Part shown: positions 1 to 7,563 of the stretch, in pieces
Position numbering within the stretch: the stretch's first letter is position 1
How the letters are laid out: each line of letters begins with the position of its first letter
DNA from: an uncultured Victivallaceae bacterium
GTDB lineage: Bacteria > Verrucomicrobiota > Lentisphaeria > Victivallales > Victivallaceae
NCBI GenBank assembly: GCA_934663655.1
Contig: CAKUKT010000041.1
Location: forward strand, 1-12,998
Direction of reading: 5' to 3'
Length of the DNA stretch: 12,998 nt
The notes under the pieces: generated by a model
The model's database searches: none
Seen by the model: only the letters and a program-made list of their open reading frames with translations
What the model was told of the DNA's origin: nothing
Made by a program: the position numbers and the translations under genes

Positions 1-48
1 GGTCCGATCCCGAAGGAAATCTCTTTTATGTTTTCAAAAAATAATTGA
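1..48 (+). CDS. possible 3' tail of an upstream gene (partial)
   Basis: The frame starting at base 1 is open for 15 codons (GPIPKEISFMFSKNN) and stops at a TGA at 46-48, just before the nuclease gene. It could be the C-terminus of a gene that begins outside the window. It is too short to identify, and it may be chance. An internal ATG at 28 is preceded by GAAGGAAA, but the resulting six-residue peptide is not a credible gene. Confidence 0.2.
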   Translation, partial: GPIPKEISFMFSKNN

Positions 49-71
49 ATGTTGAATACGGTATTCTGGTT

Positions 72-713
72 ATGGCAGCGAAAAAAAATGTTCCGGTTCG
101 ACGCCTGATCCCGGGGTCGATGAAAACCCTTCTCAAATCCCTCGGCGCGGTGTTGCTGATATTGCTGGGCGGGGTGTTGTTCAATCTCGATCGCCTCGAC
201 AGCGTGTCGATCGAGCTGTTGAAGCATAAGCAGCTGATTCCTAAACCATTTCGTTCGTTTCTTCCGGGGGAGTCCGTTCCGGAAGGGCGACCGGAAGGCG
301 GGGAAGTTATTTCCGGCAGAATTATTGAAGTATATGACGGTGATACCGCCACGTTGCTGACCCGGGACAAACGTTACCGGATTCGTTTCTACGGCATTGA
401 CGCTCCCGAAAAGGACCAGCGGTATGGTATTGAATCCCGCGATGCGCTGCGGGAGAAAATTCTCGGACGGGATGTCGAGGTGATTGTGGTTTCGGTTGAT
501 CTTTACGGACGCAGTGTCGGCCGGATCAAACTGGGGGGACGCGATATAAACCGCGAGATGATCGCCGAAGGAATGGCCTGGTATTACGAGGATTATGCGC
601 GGGACGATTACCAGCTCGCCGACGCTCAGCAGGAGGCGCGCGACCGCCACCTCGGATTGTGGATTGACAACGAACCACAGCCGCCGTGGGAGTACCGGCG
701 TGCCGGAAAATGA
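72..713 (+). CDS. membrane-anchored thermonuclease-like (SNase) protein
   Basis: Predicted Ca2+-dependent phosphodiesterase of the staphylococcal nuclease family, 213 aa. A basic N-terminus is followed by one hydrophobic segment (about residues 18-38) that should anchor it in the membrane or act as an uncleaved signal, placing the enzyme outside the cytoplasm. The SNase/OB-fold domain covers about residues 78-210. The family's active-site set is visible: Asp89 in VYDGDT, Arg103/105, Asp110 and Glu113 in GIDAPE (matching D40-T-P-E43 of the S. aureus enzyme), and Arg147 in LYGRSVGR (matching R87). The start is uncertain. An in-frame TTG at 45 and ATGs at 72 and 120 are all possible and none has a strong ribosome binding site. 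ATG 72 keeps the positive residues before the membrane segment, whereas 120 would start directly at it. The role could be nutrient scavenging or extracellular DNA/RNA turnover. The family is clear, the substrate is not. Confidence 0.85.
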   Translation: MAAKKNVPVRRLIPGSMKTLLKSLGAVLLILLGGVLFNLDRLDSVSIELLKHKQLIPKPFRSFLPGESVPEGRPEGGEVISGRIIEVYDGDTATLLTRDKRYRIRFYGIDAPEKDQRYGIESRDALREKILGRDVEVIVVSVDLYGRSVGRIKLGGRDINREMIAEGMAWYYEDYARDDYQLADAQQEARDRHLGLWIDNEPQPPWEYRRAGK

Positions 714-823
714 GCCGGACGGGTTGAAAACCGCGCAGATTGATGATACATTTTCTTTTCTGCAATGATTTATGCGGCGTTTTTGCCGCCTGATTGGTTA
801 TAAAGTACGGAGTGTACCAAGTT

Positions 824-2614
824 ATGAAAGCATCTGAATTGCGCCGCAAGTACATTGATTTTTTCAAAAGCCGCGGCCATCGGGAGATCCGCAGCGCTTC
901 GCTGATTCCGGAGAACGATCCCACCTGTCTCTTCACCACCGCCGGAATGCACCCGCTGGTGCCCTATCTTCAGGGAGCCAGGCATCCGGAGGGAAAACGC
1001 CTGACCGACTGCCAGAAATGTATCCGCACCGGCGACATCGATGACGTGGGGGATGCGGTTCATCTCACCTTTTTCGAAATGCTCGGCAACTGGTCGCTCG
1101 GCGACTATTTCAAGCAGGAGGCGATCCGTTACAGTTTTGAATTTCTCACCGATCCCGACCAATTGGGAATACCGCTTGACATGCTGGCGGTGACGGTGTT
1201 CGCCGGGAATGAGGATGCTCCCTTCGATGAGGAGGCGTTCAATCTGTGGCATTCGCTCGGCATTCCCGTCGAACGGATCGCCAAGCTCGGAAAAGAGGAC
1301 AACTGGTGGGGTCCCGCCGGTACAACCGGTCCCTGCGGTCCGGATACGGAAATGTTCTACTGGACGGGGTCGTTGCCCGCGCCGGAGAAGTTTGATCCCG
1401 CGGACAAGCGCTGGGTGGAGATCTGGAACGACGTGTTCATGCAGTACAACAAGACCGCCTCCGGCACTTTCGAACCGCTGGCGCAGCGCAACGTCGATAC
1501 CGGAATGGGACTTGAACGGGTTACTGCGGTGCTTCAGGGAAAGAGCAGCTGTTACGAGACGGAAATTTTCGCCCCCATTTTCGCTGAACTTGATGCTATC
1601 CGCAAAGTCGAGCCGATTGATGCCGCGGCGCGCGTCGCCGGCGAACGCATCATCGCCGACCATCTGCGGGCATCGACATTCATTCTTGCCGACGGAATCA
1701 CCCCGGGGCGGGTCGATCAGCCCTATGTGTTGCGGCGGCTGATCCGGCGGGCGATCCGGGAAGGGCGCAAGCTCGGCATCACCGAACCTTTCACGGCGCG
1801 GATTGCCGCGGTGGTGGTGGCGGAATTTGGCGACTTCTATCCCGAATTGCGTGACAATGCCGAACGGATCGCTTCGGAACTCAATCGGGAGGAAAAACAG
1901 TTCGCCGCAACGCTCGAACACGGGACGAAGGAATTTCAGAAGCTGATCGACCGGGTGCCTCCCCACATCACCCGCAAGGTTATTTCCGGTAAGAATGCTT
2001 TCAATCTTTACGAGACCTATGGTTTCCCGATTGAACTTACGCTGGAAATGGCCCGCGAGCAGGGGTTCGAAGTCGATGTGCCCGGATTCGAGGCCGCTTA
2101 TGTCCGCCATCAGGAGCTGTCGCGCGCCGGCGCCGAACAGAAGTTCAAAGGTGGTCTGGCCGATCAGAGCGAAGTCACCGCGCGGCTTCACACCGCCACG
2201 CACCTGCTGCAGGCGGCGCTGCGCCGGATTCTCGGCACCCATGTCGAACAGCGCGGATCGAATATTACCGCTGAACGGCTCCGGTTCGACTTCTCCCATC
2301 CCGACAAGGTTTCTCCCGAAGATCTCGCCCGCGCGGAGGCGCTGGTCAATGAGGCGATTCAGCGTGATCTCGAGGTGGTCTGCCGGGAAATGCCGGTGGA
2401 TGAGGCACGGAAACTGGGCGCCATGGGACTTTTCGGAGAGAAGTACGGCGAAATCGTCAAGGTGTATTCGATCGGTGATGTGAGTTGTGAAATCTGCGGC
2501 GGACCGCACGCCGCCCGCACTGGCGAACTCGGCAAGTTCCGTATTGTCAAGGAAGAGAGTTCGAGTCGGGGCGTTCGCCGGATCAAGGCGGTTCTGGAGC
2601 CGGTGGCAAAATGA
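824..2614 (+). CDS. alaS: alanyl-tRNA synthetase, short form lacking the C-terminal domain
   Basis: Charges tRNA-Ala with alanine in the cytoplasm, 596 aa. The class II catalytic core lies at the N-terminus (SELRRKYIDFFKSRGH; GMHPLVPYL; FFEMLGNWSLGDYFK near 83-97; the NVDTGMGLERV motif near 223-233). A helical tRNA-binding region follows to about 440. The editing domain is present and looks intact: HTATH (His456, His460) and CGGPH (Cys558, His562) give the four zinc ligands, with Pro where most bacteria have Thr (CGGTH). The protein ends at IKAVLEPVAK, right after the editing domain, so the oligomerising C-Ala/DHHA1 part (roughly 280 aa in the usual ~875 aa enzyme) is missing. The ORF is not interrupted: the stop overlaps the next start by ATGA. 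ATG 824 is chosen over an in-frame TTG at 794 because the family begins at this motif and GGAG lies 11 nt upstream. A weak promoter (TTGAAA at 724) may lie in the 110 bp before it. Confidence 0.96.
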   Translation: MKASELRRKYIDFFKSRGHREIRSASLIPENDPTCLFTTAGMHPLVPYLQGARHPEGKRLTDCQKCIRTGDIDDVGDAVHLTFFEMLGNWSLGDYFKQEAIRYSFEFLTDPDQLGIPLDMLAVTVFAGNEDAPFDEEAFNLWHSLGIPVERIAKLGKEDNWWGPAGTTGPCGPDTEMFYWTGSLPAPEKFDPADKRWVEIWNDVFMQYNKTASGTFEPLAQRNVDTGMGLERVTAVLQGKSSCYETEIFAPIFAELDAIRKVEPIDAAARVAGERIIADHLRASTFILADGITPGRVDQPYVLRRLIRRAIREGRKLGITEPFTARIAAVVVAEFGDFYPELRDNAERIASELNREEKQFAATLEHGTKEFQKLIDRVPPHITRKVISGKNAFNLYETYGFPIELTLEMAREQGFEVDVPGFEAAYVRHQELSRAGAEQKFKGGLADQSEVTARLHTATHLLQAALRRILGTHVEQRGSNITAERLRFDFSHPDKVSPEDLARAEALVNEAIQRDLEVVCREMPVDEARKLGAMGLFGEKYGEIVKVYSIGDVSCEICGGPHAARTGELGKFRIVKEESSSRGVRRIKAVLEPVAK

Positions 2615-3117
2615 AAGAGCAGGATCTGGTAATCATGCCTGACGGCGGCGGCTACGTCGTCAGGGTGCGGGGCAGGGCGAACTTCGAGTACGCGGTGCCG
2701 CTGCGTGACCTGGCCGGCCGGGAAGAAGGATTCGACAGTTTCCGGATTGATCTCGGCGAATGTATTGCAATGGACAGCACTTTCATGGGAGTGCTTACCA
2801 TGATTGCTCTGCGCGGACGCAAGAGCGGAGTGCAGATTGAACTCTTCAATGCTTCGGAAGTTCTCAAGAAATTGTTGCGCGATCTCGGGGTAGCCAAGCT
2901 TTTCATCTTCAGCGACGGTAGCGTCGGTGAACCGGCGGCGGCCGCCGCTGCCGGTGCGGACGGCGATCTGCTCAAGGCGGCGGAGACCGTCGCCGAGGCG
3001 CATGAAACGCTTGCCGCCGCCGATTCCGCCAATGCTGAACGTTTTGCCGCGGTAATCGACTACGCCCGTCAGGATGTGGAAAATTTGAAGGCGCAAAAGG
3101 CCGGAGAGAAAAAATGA
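2611..3117 (+). CDS. STAS-domain protein (anti-sigma factor antagonist-like)
   Basis: A 168 aa soluble protein. Residues about 5-105 form a STAS domain like SpoIIAA/RsbV: VVRVRGRANF at the start, then FDSFRIDLGECIAMDSTFMG (41-60). The DS at 55-56 aligns with the Asp-Ser whose serine is phosphorylated by the partner kinase in SpoIIAA. The later part (LFNASEVLKKLLRDLGVAKLF) matches the family's last helix and strand. The remaining ~60 residues are an Ala/Glu-rich tail, probably helical or coiled-coil, with an alanine run near 112-116 that is not part of the usual ~110 aa domain. Its ATG overlaps the alaS stop by ATGA, and its own stop overlaps the next start in the same way, so the three are probably co-translated. 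No anti-sigma kinase or sigma factor gene lies in the window, so the partner must be elsewhere. Confidence 0.85.
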   Translation: MKEQDLVIMPDGGGYVVRVRGRANFEYAVPLRDLAGREEGFDSFRIDLGECIAMDSTFMGVLTMIALRGRKSGVQIELFNASEVLKKLLRDLGVAKLFIFSDGSVGEPAAAAAAGADGDLLKAAETVAEAHETLAAADSANAERFAAVIDYARQDVENLKAQKAGEKK

Positions 3118-3743
3118 ACAACTTCCGCGGTTGGTTACCCGCAGCCGCTTTGATGATGCTCACCCTTTGCGGTTGTATCGAACCCCGGATCACCAATACG
3201 TCCCGCAGCGCGGTGGAGCAGTTGCTGCTGGCAACGGTGATTGAACGGGGAGTCAACCGGATGGATTTTTCCGGTTTCGCCGGTAAAAGCGCCCTGATGG
3301 ATTATCGTTATCTGGCGCCGCAAAGCGATAAGGAATACATTCAGGCGGTGCTGGAAACTCATCTCGCCGCCAGCGGAGTGGCGGTGATCGAGAGTGCGGA
3401 AAACGCCGATTTGCTGGTTCGCCCCTATTGCGGGACGCTGGCGACCACGTCCACTTCGTTCAATATTGGTACTCCATCGCTGCCGATCCCGCTGCCCTAT
3501 ACCGATCTCACATTTGCCATTCCGGAGTTGTCGCTGGTGAAAAGGATCAGCCGCAGTGCCTACAGTCGCCTGAGCGTGGTGGTTTTTGACCGTTCCTCCA
3601 TGAAATTGCTCTATTCTCAGCGCGGCATCAATGACCGCAGCATCTACAACAACTGGACCTTTTTCTTCTTCCTGCCCTTCGTGAGCCGGGATGTCGAAGT
3701 CGGACAACCGGAAAAGAGTTCCTGGTATTTCTTCGACCGCTGA
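3114..3743 (+). CDS. putative lipoprotein of unknown function
   Basis: A 209 aa predicted lipoprotein. The N-terminus MNNFRGWLPAAALMMLTLCGC is a signal peptide ending in a lipobox (LCGC, Cys21), so the mature protein is expected to be lipid-anchored. After the Cys come a segment TSRSAVEQLLLATVIERGVNRMDF (with a possible amphipathic helix), a predicted alpha/beta region with ADLLVRPYCGTLA, then a conserved-looking patch SRSAYSRLSVVVFDRSSMKLLYS and an aromatic stretch NNWTFFFFLPF. It recalls small planctomycete/Lentisphaerota lipoproteins of the DUF6655 type, but this is from memory and unconfirmed. The start overlaps the stop of the STAS gene (ATGA). No enzymatic motif is visible and I assign no function. 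Confidence 0.75.
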   Translation: MNNFRGWLPAAALMMLTLCGCIEPRITNTSRSAVEQLLLATVIERGVNRMDFSGFAGKSALMDYRYLAPQSDKEYIQAVLETHLAASGVAVIESAENADLLVRPYCGTLATTSTSFNIGTPSLPIPLPYTDLTFAIPELSLVKRISRSAYSRLSVVVFDRSSMKLLYSQRGINDRSIYNNWTFFFFLPFVSRDVEVGQPEKSSWYFFDR

Positions 3744-3795
3744 CTTTATGGCGGAAGCTGCCGTCCGCAAGTCGGGAGTTGTCGGCGATTTCCCG

Positions 3796-3940
3796 CTGCC
3801 GGGGACGAGGCGAACCCCGCGGCCGGCAGGACGGGGCAGGGAAGCGGTCGCTTCGGCGAGAACCCGGATGCGTGACGTAGACGGCAATCCGCACTGTACA
3901 TGTGAAACAAGTTTTGCTCCCGCCGGGGGCTCAGGATACC
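3796..3940 (+). promoter_or_regulatory. cobalamin-riboswitch-like structured RNA, no downstream gene
   Basis: The 338-base stretch between the lipoprotein and nrnA has no convincing gene. On + it carries pieces of the cobalamin aptamer in the right order: GGGAAGCGGT at 3839-3848 (consensus GGGAA..nGGT), GAGAACC at 3858-3864 closing that helix, a B12-box-like CCGCACTGT at 3889-3897, and CAGGATACC at 3932-3940 (consensus AGTCAGGAtACC). Between GGT and GAGAACC sits a perfect CGC-TTCG-GCG hairpin (3849-3858). A 7-bp stem CTGCCGG/CCGGCAG (3796-3829) precedes the core, and GCTCCC/GGGGGC (3916-3930) forms another stem. The canonical 5' GGTnCC partner was not found, and the B12 box lacks one base (GCACTG for GCCACTG). 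No + gene follows, because the next gene is convergent. It may be a variant, a relic, or an RNA that acts without a downstream gene. Confidence 0.42.
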
Positions 3941-4016
3941 ATGTTATTTATTCCTTGAGCGCGAATGCCGCGTGACTGAACTCTTACCCCAGCCGGTGGA
4001 GAATGGGCATGCCTCG

Positions 4017-4043
4017 AAAAAAACGGCTGCCGGGACTGGCCGT
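4017..4043 (-). terminator. intrinsic terminator of the nusA-infB-rbfA-nrnA operon
   Basis: Read on the minus strand, ACGGC and GCCGT (4043-4039 and 4027-4023) form a 5-bp stem with an 11-nt loop, followed directly by a run of seven U (4023-4017). An alternative, longer pairing of CCGGGGAC with GTCCCGG is also possible. It lies about 40 bases after the nrnA stop, where a terminator of this operon is expected. Confidence 0.5.
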
Positions 4044-4081
4044 CCCCGGGCGTTCCCGCCGCGGACTTTTGTGATCGATCG

Positions 4082-5065
4082 TCAGAAACTTTTGCCTGCG
4101 AGCAATTCGGTGATCGCGGCGACGATTCGTTTTTCCGCCTCCTCCAGAGTCGGGAGGTCGAGCTTCAGTCCGGAAGCCATGTCATGGCCGCCGCCGCCGA
4201 AACTTCTGGCCAGCGGGCCCACCGGAAATCTCCGATCCTTGCTGCGGAGCGAGAAGCGATAACCATCCGGCTGATGAAAGATCAACATCGCGATTTTGAC
4301 TCCGGAAATACCCCGGAAAATATCGATCAGGCCTTCGTCCTCGCGCAATGAGAAGTCATATTTCTCCAGCAGTTCATCCGGGACAAAGGCCCAGGCGAGT
4401 TCGCCGTTGCAGGCAATCCGGAGCTGCTGCTCGACGAGTTCGGTTTCGAACTTCAGCTGATTGAGCGGCTTGTTGAAAAAGAGCGAGTTGGTTGCCAGTT
4501 CCAGCTCCGCACCCCGGTCGAGCAGTTCCGCTGCGACCCGCAGGGTTCCGCCTGAAGTATTGGAGAAACGGAAGGAACCGGTGTCGGTCATGATTCCGGC
4601 CAGCCAGCAGGTCGCCGCTTCGACGGGAAGCGGATGACCGGAATCCAGGGCCAGACGCGCGGCGATTTCACTTGCGCTGGAACACTCCGGATCCGTGTAG
4701 CTGAGGACCGCCTGAATGGAATTGGCACGGTGATGATCAATGGAAATGAAGTTGTAGCGATTCAACTCCTCCATCGTGAGCCCTCCGGCTCCGATCCGGG
4801 GAGGATTGGCGCAATCGAGCAGTACGATGAGATCGTAGGCCGCTGGATCGGCGTTGCGGACGAACCGGTCGATAAGCGGCAGAAAGCGCGACGGCGGTTC
4901 CTCCGGCAACAACACTTCCGCGGTTTTTCCAAGGGAATTGAGAAATGCCCGCATGCCGAAAACCGATCCCAGCGCATCGCCGTCAGGGCGGGAATGGGTC
5001 AGCAGCAGTACCCGTTCTCCGGCGAGCAGTGCCGCCAGCACTCCGGAAAAATCACCGGTCACCAT
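4082..5065 (-). CDS. nrnA: DHH/DHHA1 phosphoesterase (nanoRNase / pAp phosphatase, NrnA-like)
   Basis: Predicted Mn2+-dependent 3'-5' exonuclease that degrades 2-5 nt RNA fragments and dephosphorylates pAp, 327 aa in the cytoplasm. Motifs: HSRPDGDALGS at 24-34 (metal Asp28 and Asp30), Asp84 in LLDCANP, DHH at 110-112, Asp161 in IMTDTGSF, and the DHHA1 substrate motif SFGGGGHDMASG at 288-299. Length and motif order fit NrnA/YtqI. Two starts are possible: ATG 5074 has the GAGG directly against it, while ATG 5065 has AAAGAGG 9 nt upstream, so 5065 is preferred. Either start overlaps the end of rbfA, implying translational coupling. It is the last gene of the nusA operon. nrnA next to rbfA is a recurrent arrangement in bacteria. 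Confidence 0.92.
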   Translation of the reverse strand: MVTGDFSGVLAALLAGERVLLLTHSRPDGDALGSVFGMRAFLNSLGKTAEVLLPEEPPSRFLPLIDRFVRNADPAAYDLIVLLDCANPPRIGAGGLTMEELNRYNFISIDHHRANSIQAVLSYTDPECSSASEIAARLALDSGHPLPVEAATCWLAGIMTDTGSFRFSNTSGGTLRVAAELLDRGAELELATNSLFFNKPLNQLKFETELVEQQLRIACNGELAWAFVPDELLEKYDFSLREDEGLIDIFRGISGVKIAMLIFHQPDGYRFSLRSKDRRFPVGPLARSFGGGGHDMASGLKLDLPTLEEAEKRIVAAITELLAGKSF

Positions 5066-5450
5066 CGCGGCCATCCTCTTTCTGCTCGGCGGCGTTGAGG
5101 ATTTCGAGCACCCGATCGCCGCGTTCCATTCGGCGGTCGAGGTGGAAATTCAGCACCGGAGTGTGCTTGAACTTAAGGCTTCTGGCGATCCGCTCCTGAA
5201 GTTCCACCCGGCGGATTTCCAGTTCCCGGAACGCCGCCTCACGTGCTTTGGCCTCGCCGCCGAATATGCTGATTTCAACCGTGGCATTGCGCAGATCAAC
5301 GCTGGTGTTGACCTCAGTCACCGAAAGCAGCATGCCGGACGGGCACAATTCTCCGCGTTCAATCAGATCGGCAAGCTCGCGTTTGAGCAGGGCATTGACC
5401 CGGGTCAACCGATCCACCTTGTTATTATGTCCGTCGTTACGTGCGCGCAT
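5052..5450 (-). CDS. rbfA: ribosome-binding factor A
   Basis: A KH-fold 30S assembly factor acting on 16S rRNA 5'-end maturation, 132 aa, close to the usual 110-135. Typical family segments are visible: an N-terminal RVNALLKRELADLIERG helix, LLSVTEVNTSVDLRNATVEIS (the VxxVxxSxDLxxAxVxxS signature), and LKFKHTPVLNFHLDRRMERG before the final helix. A charged tail (EQKEDGRDGDR) follows. It starts 3 bases after the infB stop and overlaps the start of nrnA. No clear Shine-Dalgarno precedes its ATG, so it probably depends on ribosomes ending infB. Confidence 0.93.
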   Translation of the reverse strand: MRARNDGHNNKVDRLTRVNALLKRELADLIERGELCPSGMLLSVTEVNTSVDLRNATVEISIFGGEAKAREAAFRELEIRRVELQERIARSLKFKHTPVLNFHLDRRMERGDRVLEILNAAEQKEDGRDGDR

Positions 5451-5453
5451 CGT

Positions 5454-7556
5454 TTACAGCGTGGGTTTCTTGAGTTCGATTTCGTAGATTTCGATTTCGT
5501 CGCCTTCGACGAAGTCGGCGAAGTTGTCGAGGCGGATTCCGCACTCCAAACCGGCCTTGACCTCGCGCACGTCGTCGCGGAAATGGCGCAGACTTACCAC
5601 CTCGCCATTGTAAATGAGTTCGCGATCCCGGCGCACCCGCGCCTTGGCGCCGACCCGCACACAGCCGGATTCAACCCGGCAGCCGCAGATTTTCGGCCCC
5701 TTGGAGAGTTCAAATATCTGGAGAATTTTCGCTTCCCCGATCACCTTGTCGCGTTTTTCCGGTTCAAGTTTACCGGCCAGCGCGTCGGTGATATCTTCGA
5801 TCAATTCATAGATGATGCTGTAGAGGCGGATTTCCACACCGCGCTTCTTGGCCAGATCGTTCACCCCCGGATTGACCCGGACGTGGAAGCCGATCACGAT
5901 CGCATTGGTTGCGGCGGCAAGATCGATATCGCTTTCGCTGATCGGTCCCACCGCGTTGGAAATCACTTCCGCTTTGATCTTCTCCGACGGCAGCTGGAGC
6001 AGCGAATCGGCGATCGCCTCGCCGGAACCTCTCACGTCCGATTTGATAATCAGATTGAGGGTATTGCGGCCTTCGTTGTTGAGGCGGCTGAACAGATCTT
6101 CGGCAGTAACGATCGAAGAGGACGAGAGCATTCGGCCCCGTTTTTCCGCGATCCGGCGTTCGGCTTCGACCCGGGCCTCTTTTTCGGAGGCGAAGGTTTC
6201 GAGATGATCTCCCGCTTCGGGAACTCCCGAGAGACCGACGATTTTTACCGGGGTGCTCGGTCCGGCGGATTTTACCCGTTCCCCCTTGTCGTTGATCAGC
6301 GAACGCACCTTGCCGTAATGTTCGCCGCAGAGCACCACATCGCCGACGTGCAACGTGCCGTCGAGAATCAGCGCGCTGCCGGTGGAACCCAGTCCCTGTT
6401 CGAGCTGGGCTTCCAGAATTACACCTGAAGCCGGACGACGGGGATTGGCACGCAGTTCCAGCATTTCCGCTTCGATCAGGATCCGCTCCAGCAGATCATC
6501 AAGTCCGGCGCCGGTCTTGGCGGAAACCCGCACGGTACCCACATCTCCTCCCCAGTCCTCGCTGGAGAGACTATGCTGCTGCATGTTGAGAAGCACTTTG
6601 TCGGGATTGGCATCCGGCAGATCGATCTTGTTGATCGCGACGATAATCGGCACTTTGGCCGCGAGAGCGTGGTTCATCGCTTCCACCGTCTGAGGCTTGA
6701 AACCCTCGGTAGCGGAAACCACCAGCACCACCAGGTCGGTCACATTGGCGCCGCGGGCCCGCATCTGAGTGAACGCGGCATGGCCGGGGGTGTCGATAAA
6801 GGTGATCGCCTTGTTGTGAAACATCACCGTCGAGGCGCCGATATGCTGAGTGATCGCACCCGCTTCATTGTCGGTCACGTGGGTATGGCGTATCGCGTCC
6901 TGCAGTGAGGTTTTGCCGTGGTCGACATGGCCCATGAAGGTCACCACCGGCGGACGTTCGCGCAGCATCGCCGGATCATCGGCGGGTTTGAGTTTGACCG
7001 GTTTTTCCGGTGCGGCGGGTTTTTCCGGCGCACCGATAATCAGTTCAAATCCGTAACCGGCACAAAGTTTTTTGGCGTTGTTTTCGCTGATCGGCTGATT
7101 GATGCCGGCAAGTTCTCCGAGTTTAATAAGGTCAGTGATGAGTTCGTTGGGTTTTTTCCCGACCGCTTCCGCCAGCGTTTTGACGATGATCGGCGCCGGC
7201 AGCGTAATCTGTCCGCCGGAGGTGGTCGGCGCCGCCGCTGCCGCCGGAGTTCCCCCCTTTCGGGAGGCAGGCTTGGATCCGGATTTGGATACCTTCTCCG
7301 CCGCACCTTCGTTCGGACGCCGGGACGGGGCTTTCTTGCCGCCTTTTCTGGCACCCTGGGGCGGGGCCGGTTCATCGTTGTCGTTATCGTAGAGGTCGTT
7401 GAAGTATTGAGTGACCAGTTCGACCATATCCGCGGGAATGACCGAATTTTCCTTGTCCGGGGTCTCGATGCCCTGATCGTTGAGTTCTTTTATGATTTCG
7501 CGGGAAGATACGCCGTGTTTTTTTGCGATCTCCTTGACTGATAAAGTTTTATTCAC
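5454..7556 (-). CDS. infB: translation initiation factor IF-2
   Basis: A GTPase that brings fMet-tRNA to the 30S subunit and promotes subunit joining, 700 aa. The first IF2_N domain is at about 4-55 (LSVKEIAKKHGVSSREIIKE), followed by a short low-complexity basic/Ala linker (about 60-115) and a second IF2_N-like domain at about 118-173. The G domain starts near 203: G1 GHVDHGKT at 209-216, G3 DTPGH at 255-259, G4 NKID at 309-312, G5 SAK at 345-347. Domains II, III and the fMet-tRNA-binding C-terminal domain follow, ending in EIYEIELKKPTL. The frame extends upstream to GTG 7580, but GTG 7556 is chosen: it has AAAGGAGAGG with 7 nt spacing and gives the usual N-terminus. The linker is short compared with E. 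coli. The gene lies 32 bases after nusA. Confidence 0.96.
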   Translation of the reverse strand: MNKTLSVKEIAKKHGVSSREIIKELNDQGIETPDKENSVIPADMVELVTQYFNDLYDNDNDEPAPPQGARKGGKKAPSRRPNEGAAEKVSKSGSKPASRKGGTPAAAAAPTTSGGQITLPAPIIVKTLAEAVGKKPNELITDLIKLGELAGINQPISENNAKKLCAGYGFELIIGAPEKPAAPEKPVKLKPADDPAMLRERPPVVTFMGHVDHGKTSLQDAIRHTHVTDNEAGAITQHIGASTVMFHNKAITFIDTPGHAAFTQMRARGANVTDLVVLVVSATEGFKPQTVEAMNHALAAKVPIIVAINKIDLPDANPDKVLLNMQQHSLSSEDWGGDVGTVRVSAKTGAGLDDLLERILIEAEMLELRANPRRPASGVILEAQLEQGLGSTGSALILDGTLHVGDVVLCGEHYGKVRSLINDKGERVKSAGPSTPVKIVGLSGVPEAGDHLETFASEKEARVEAERRIAEKRGRMLSSSSIVTAEDLFSRLNNEGRNTLNLIIKSDVRGSGEAIADSLLQLPSEKIKAEVISNAVGPISESDIDLAAATNAIVIGFHVRVNPGVNDLAKKRGVEIRLYSIIYELIEDITDALAGKLEPEKRDKVIGEAKILQIFELSKGPKICGCRVESGCVRVGAKARVRRDRELIYNGEVVSLRHFRDDVREVKAGLECGIRLDNFADFVEGDEIEIYEIELKKPTL

Positions 7557-7563
7557 TGGAACA

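Noticed and set aside
724..751. Promoter TTGAAA...GATACA before alaS
   Set aside because: Spacing is 15 bases and the -10 matches at only three positions. Too weak to list as a feature.
770..2509. 579-codon open frame on the minus strand opposite alaS
   Set aside because: It is a mirror frame of a GC-rich gene with a certain identity (AlaRS). Its composition is rich in Arg/His/Gly without family motifs, and it has no plausible start signal.
3751..3768. GCGGA...TCCGC hairpin just after the lipoprotein stop as a + terminator
   Set aside because: The stem is only 5 bp and no T-run follows.
3691..3975. 94-codon + frame covering the riboswitch-like region
   Set aside because: It starts inside the lipoprotein gene, has no ribosome binding site, and the bases are better explained by RNA structure.
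3972..4262. 96-codon + frame running into nrnA
   Set aside because: The GTG start has no Shine-Dalgarno, most of it is antisense to nrnA, and it crosses the terminator. It was considered as the missing riboswitch target but has no family features.
4854..6428. 524-codon + frame opposite nrnA, rbfA and infB
   Set aside because: It crosses three well-identified minus-strand genes in antisense and shows the Phe/Asp/His-rich composition typical of shadow frames. No motif is seen.
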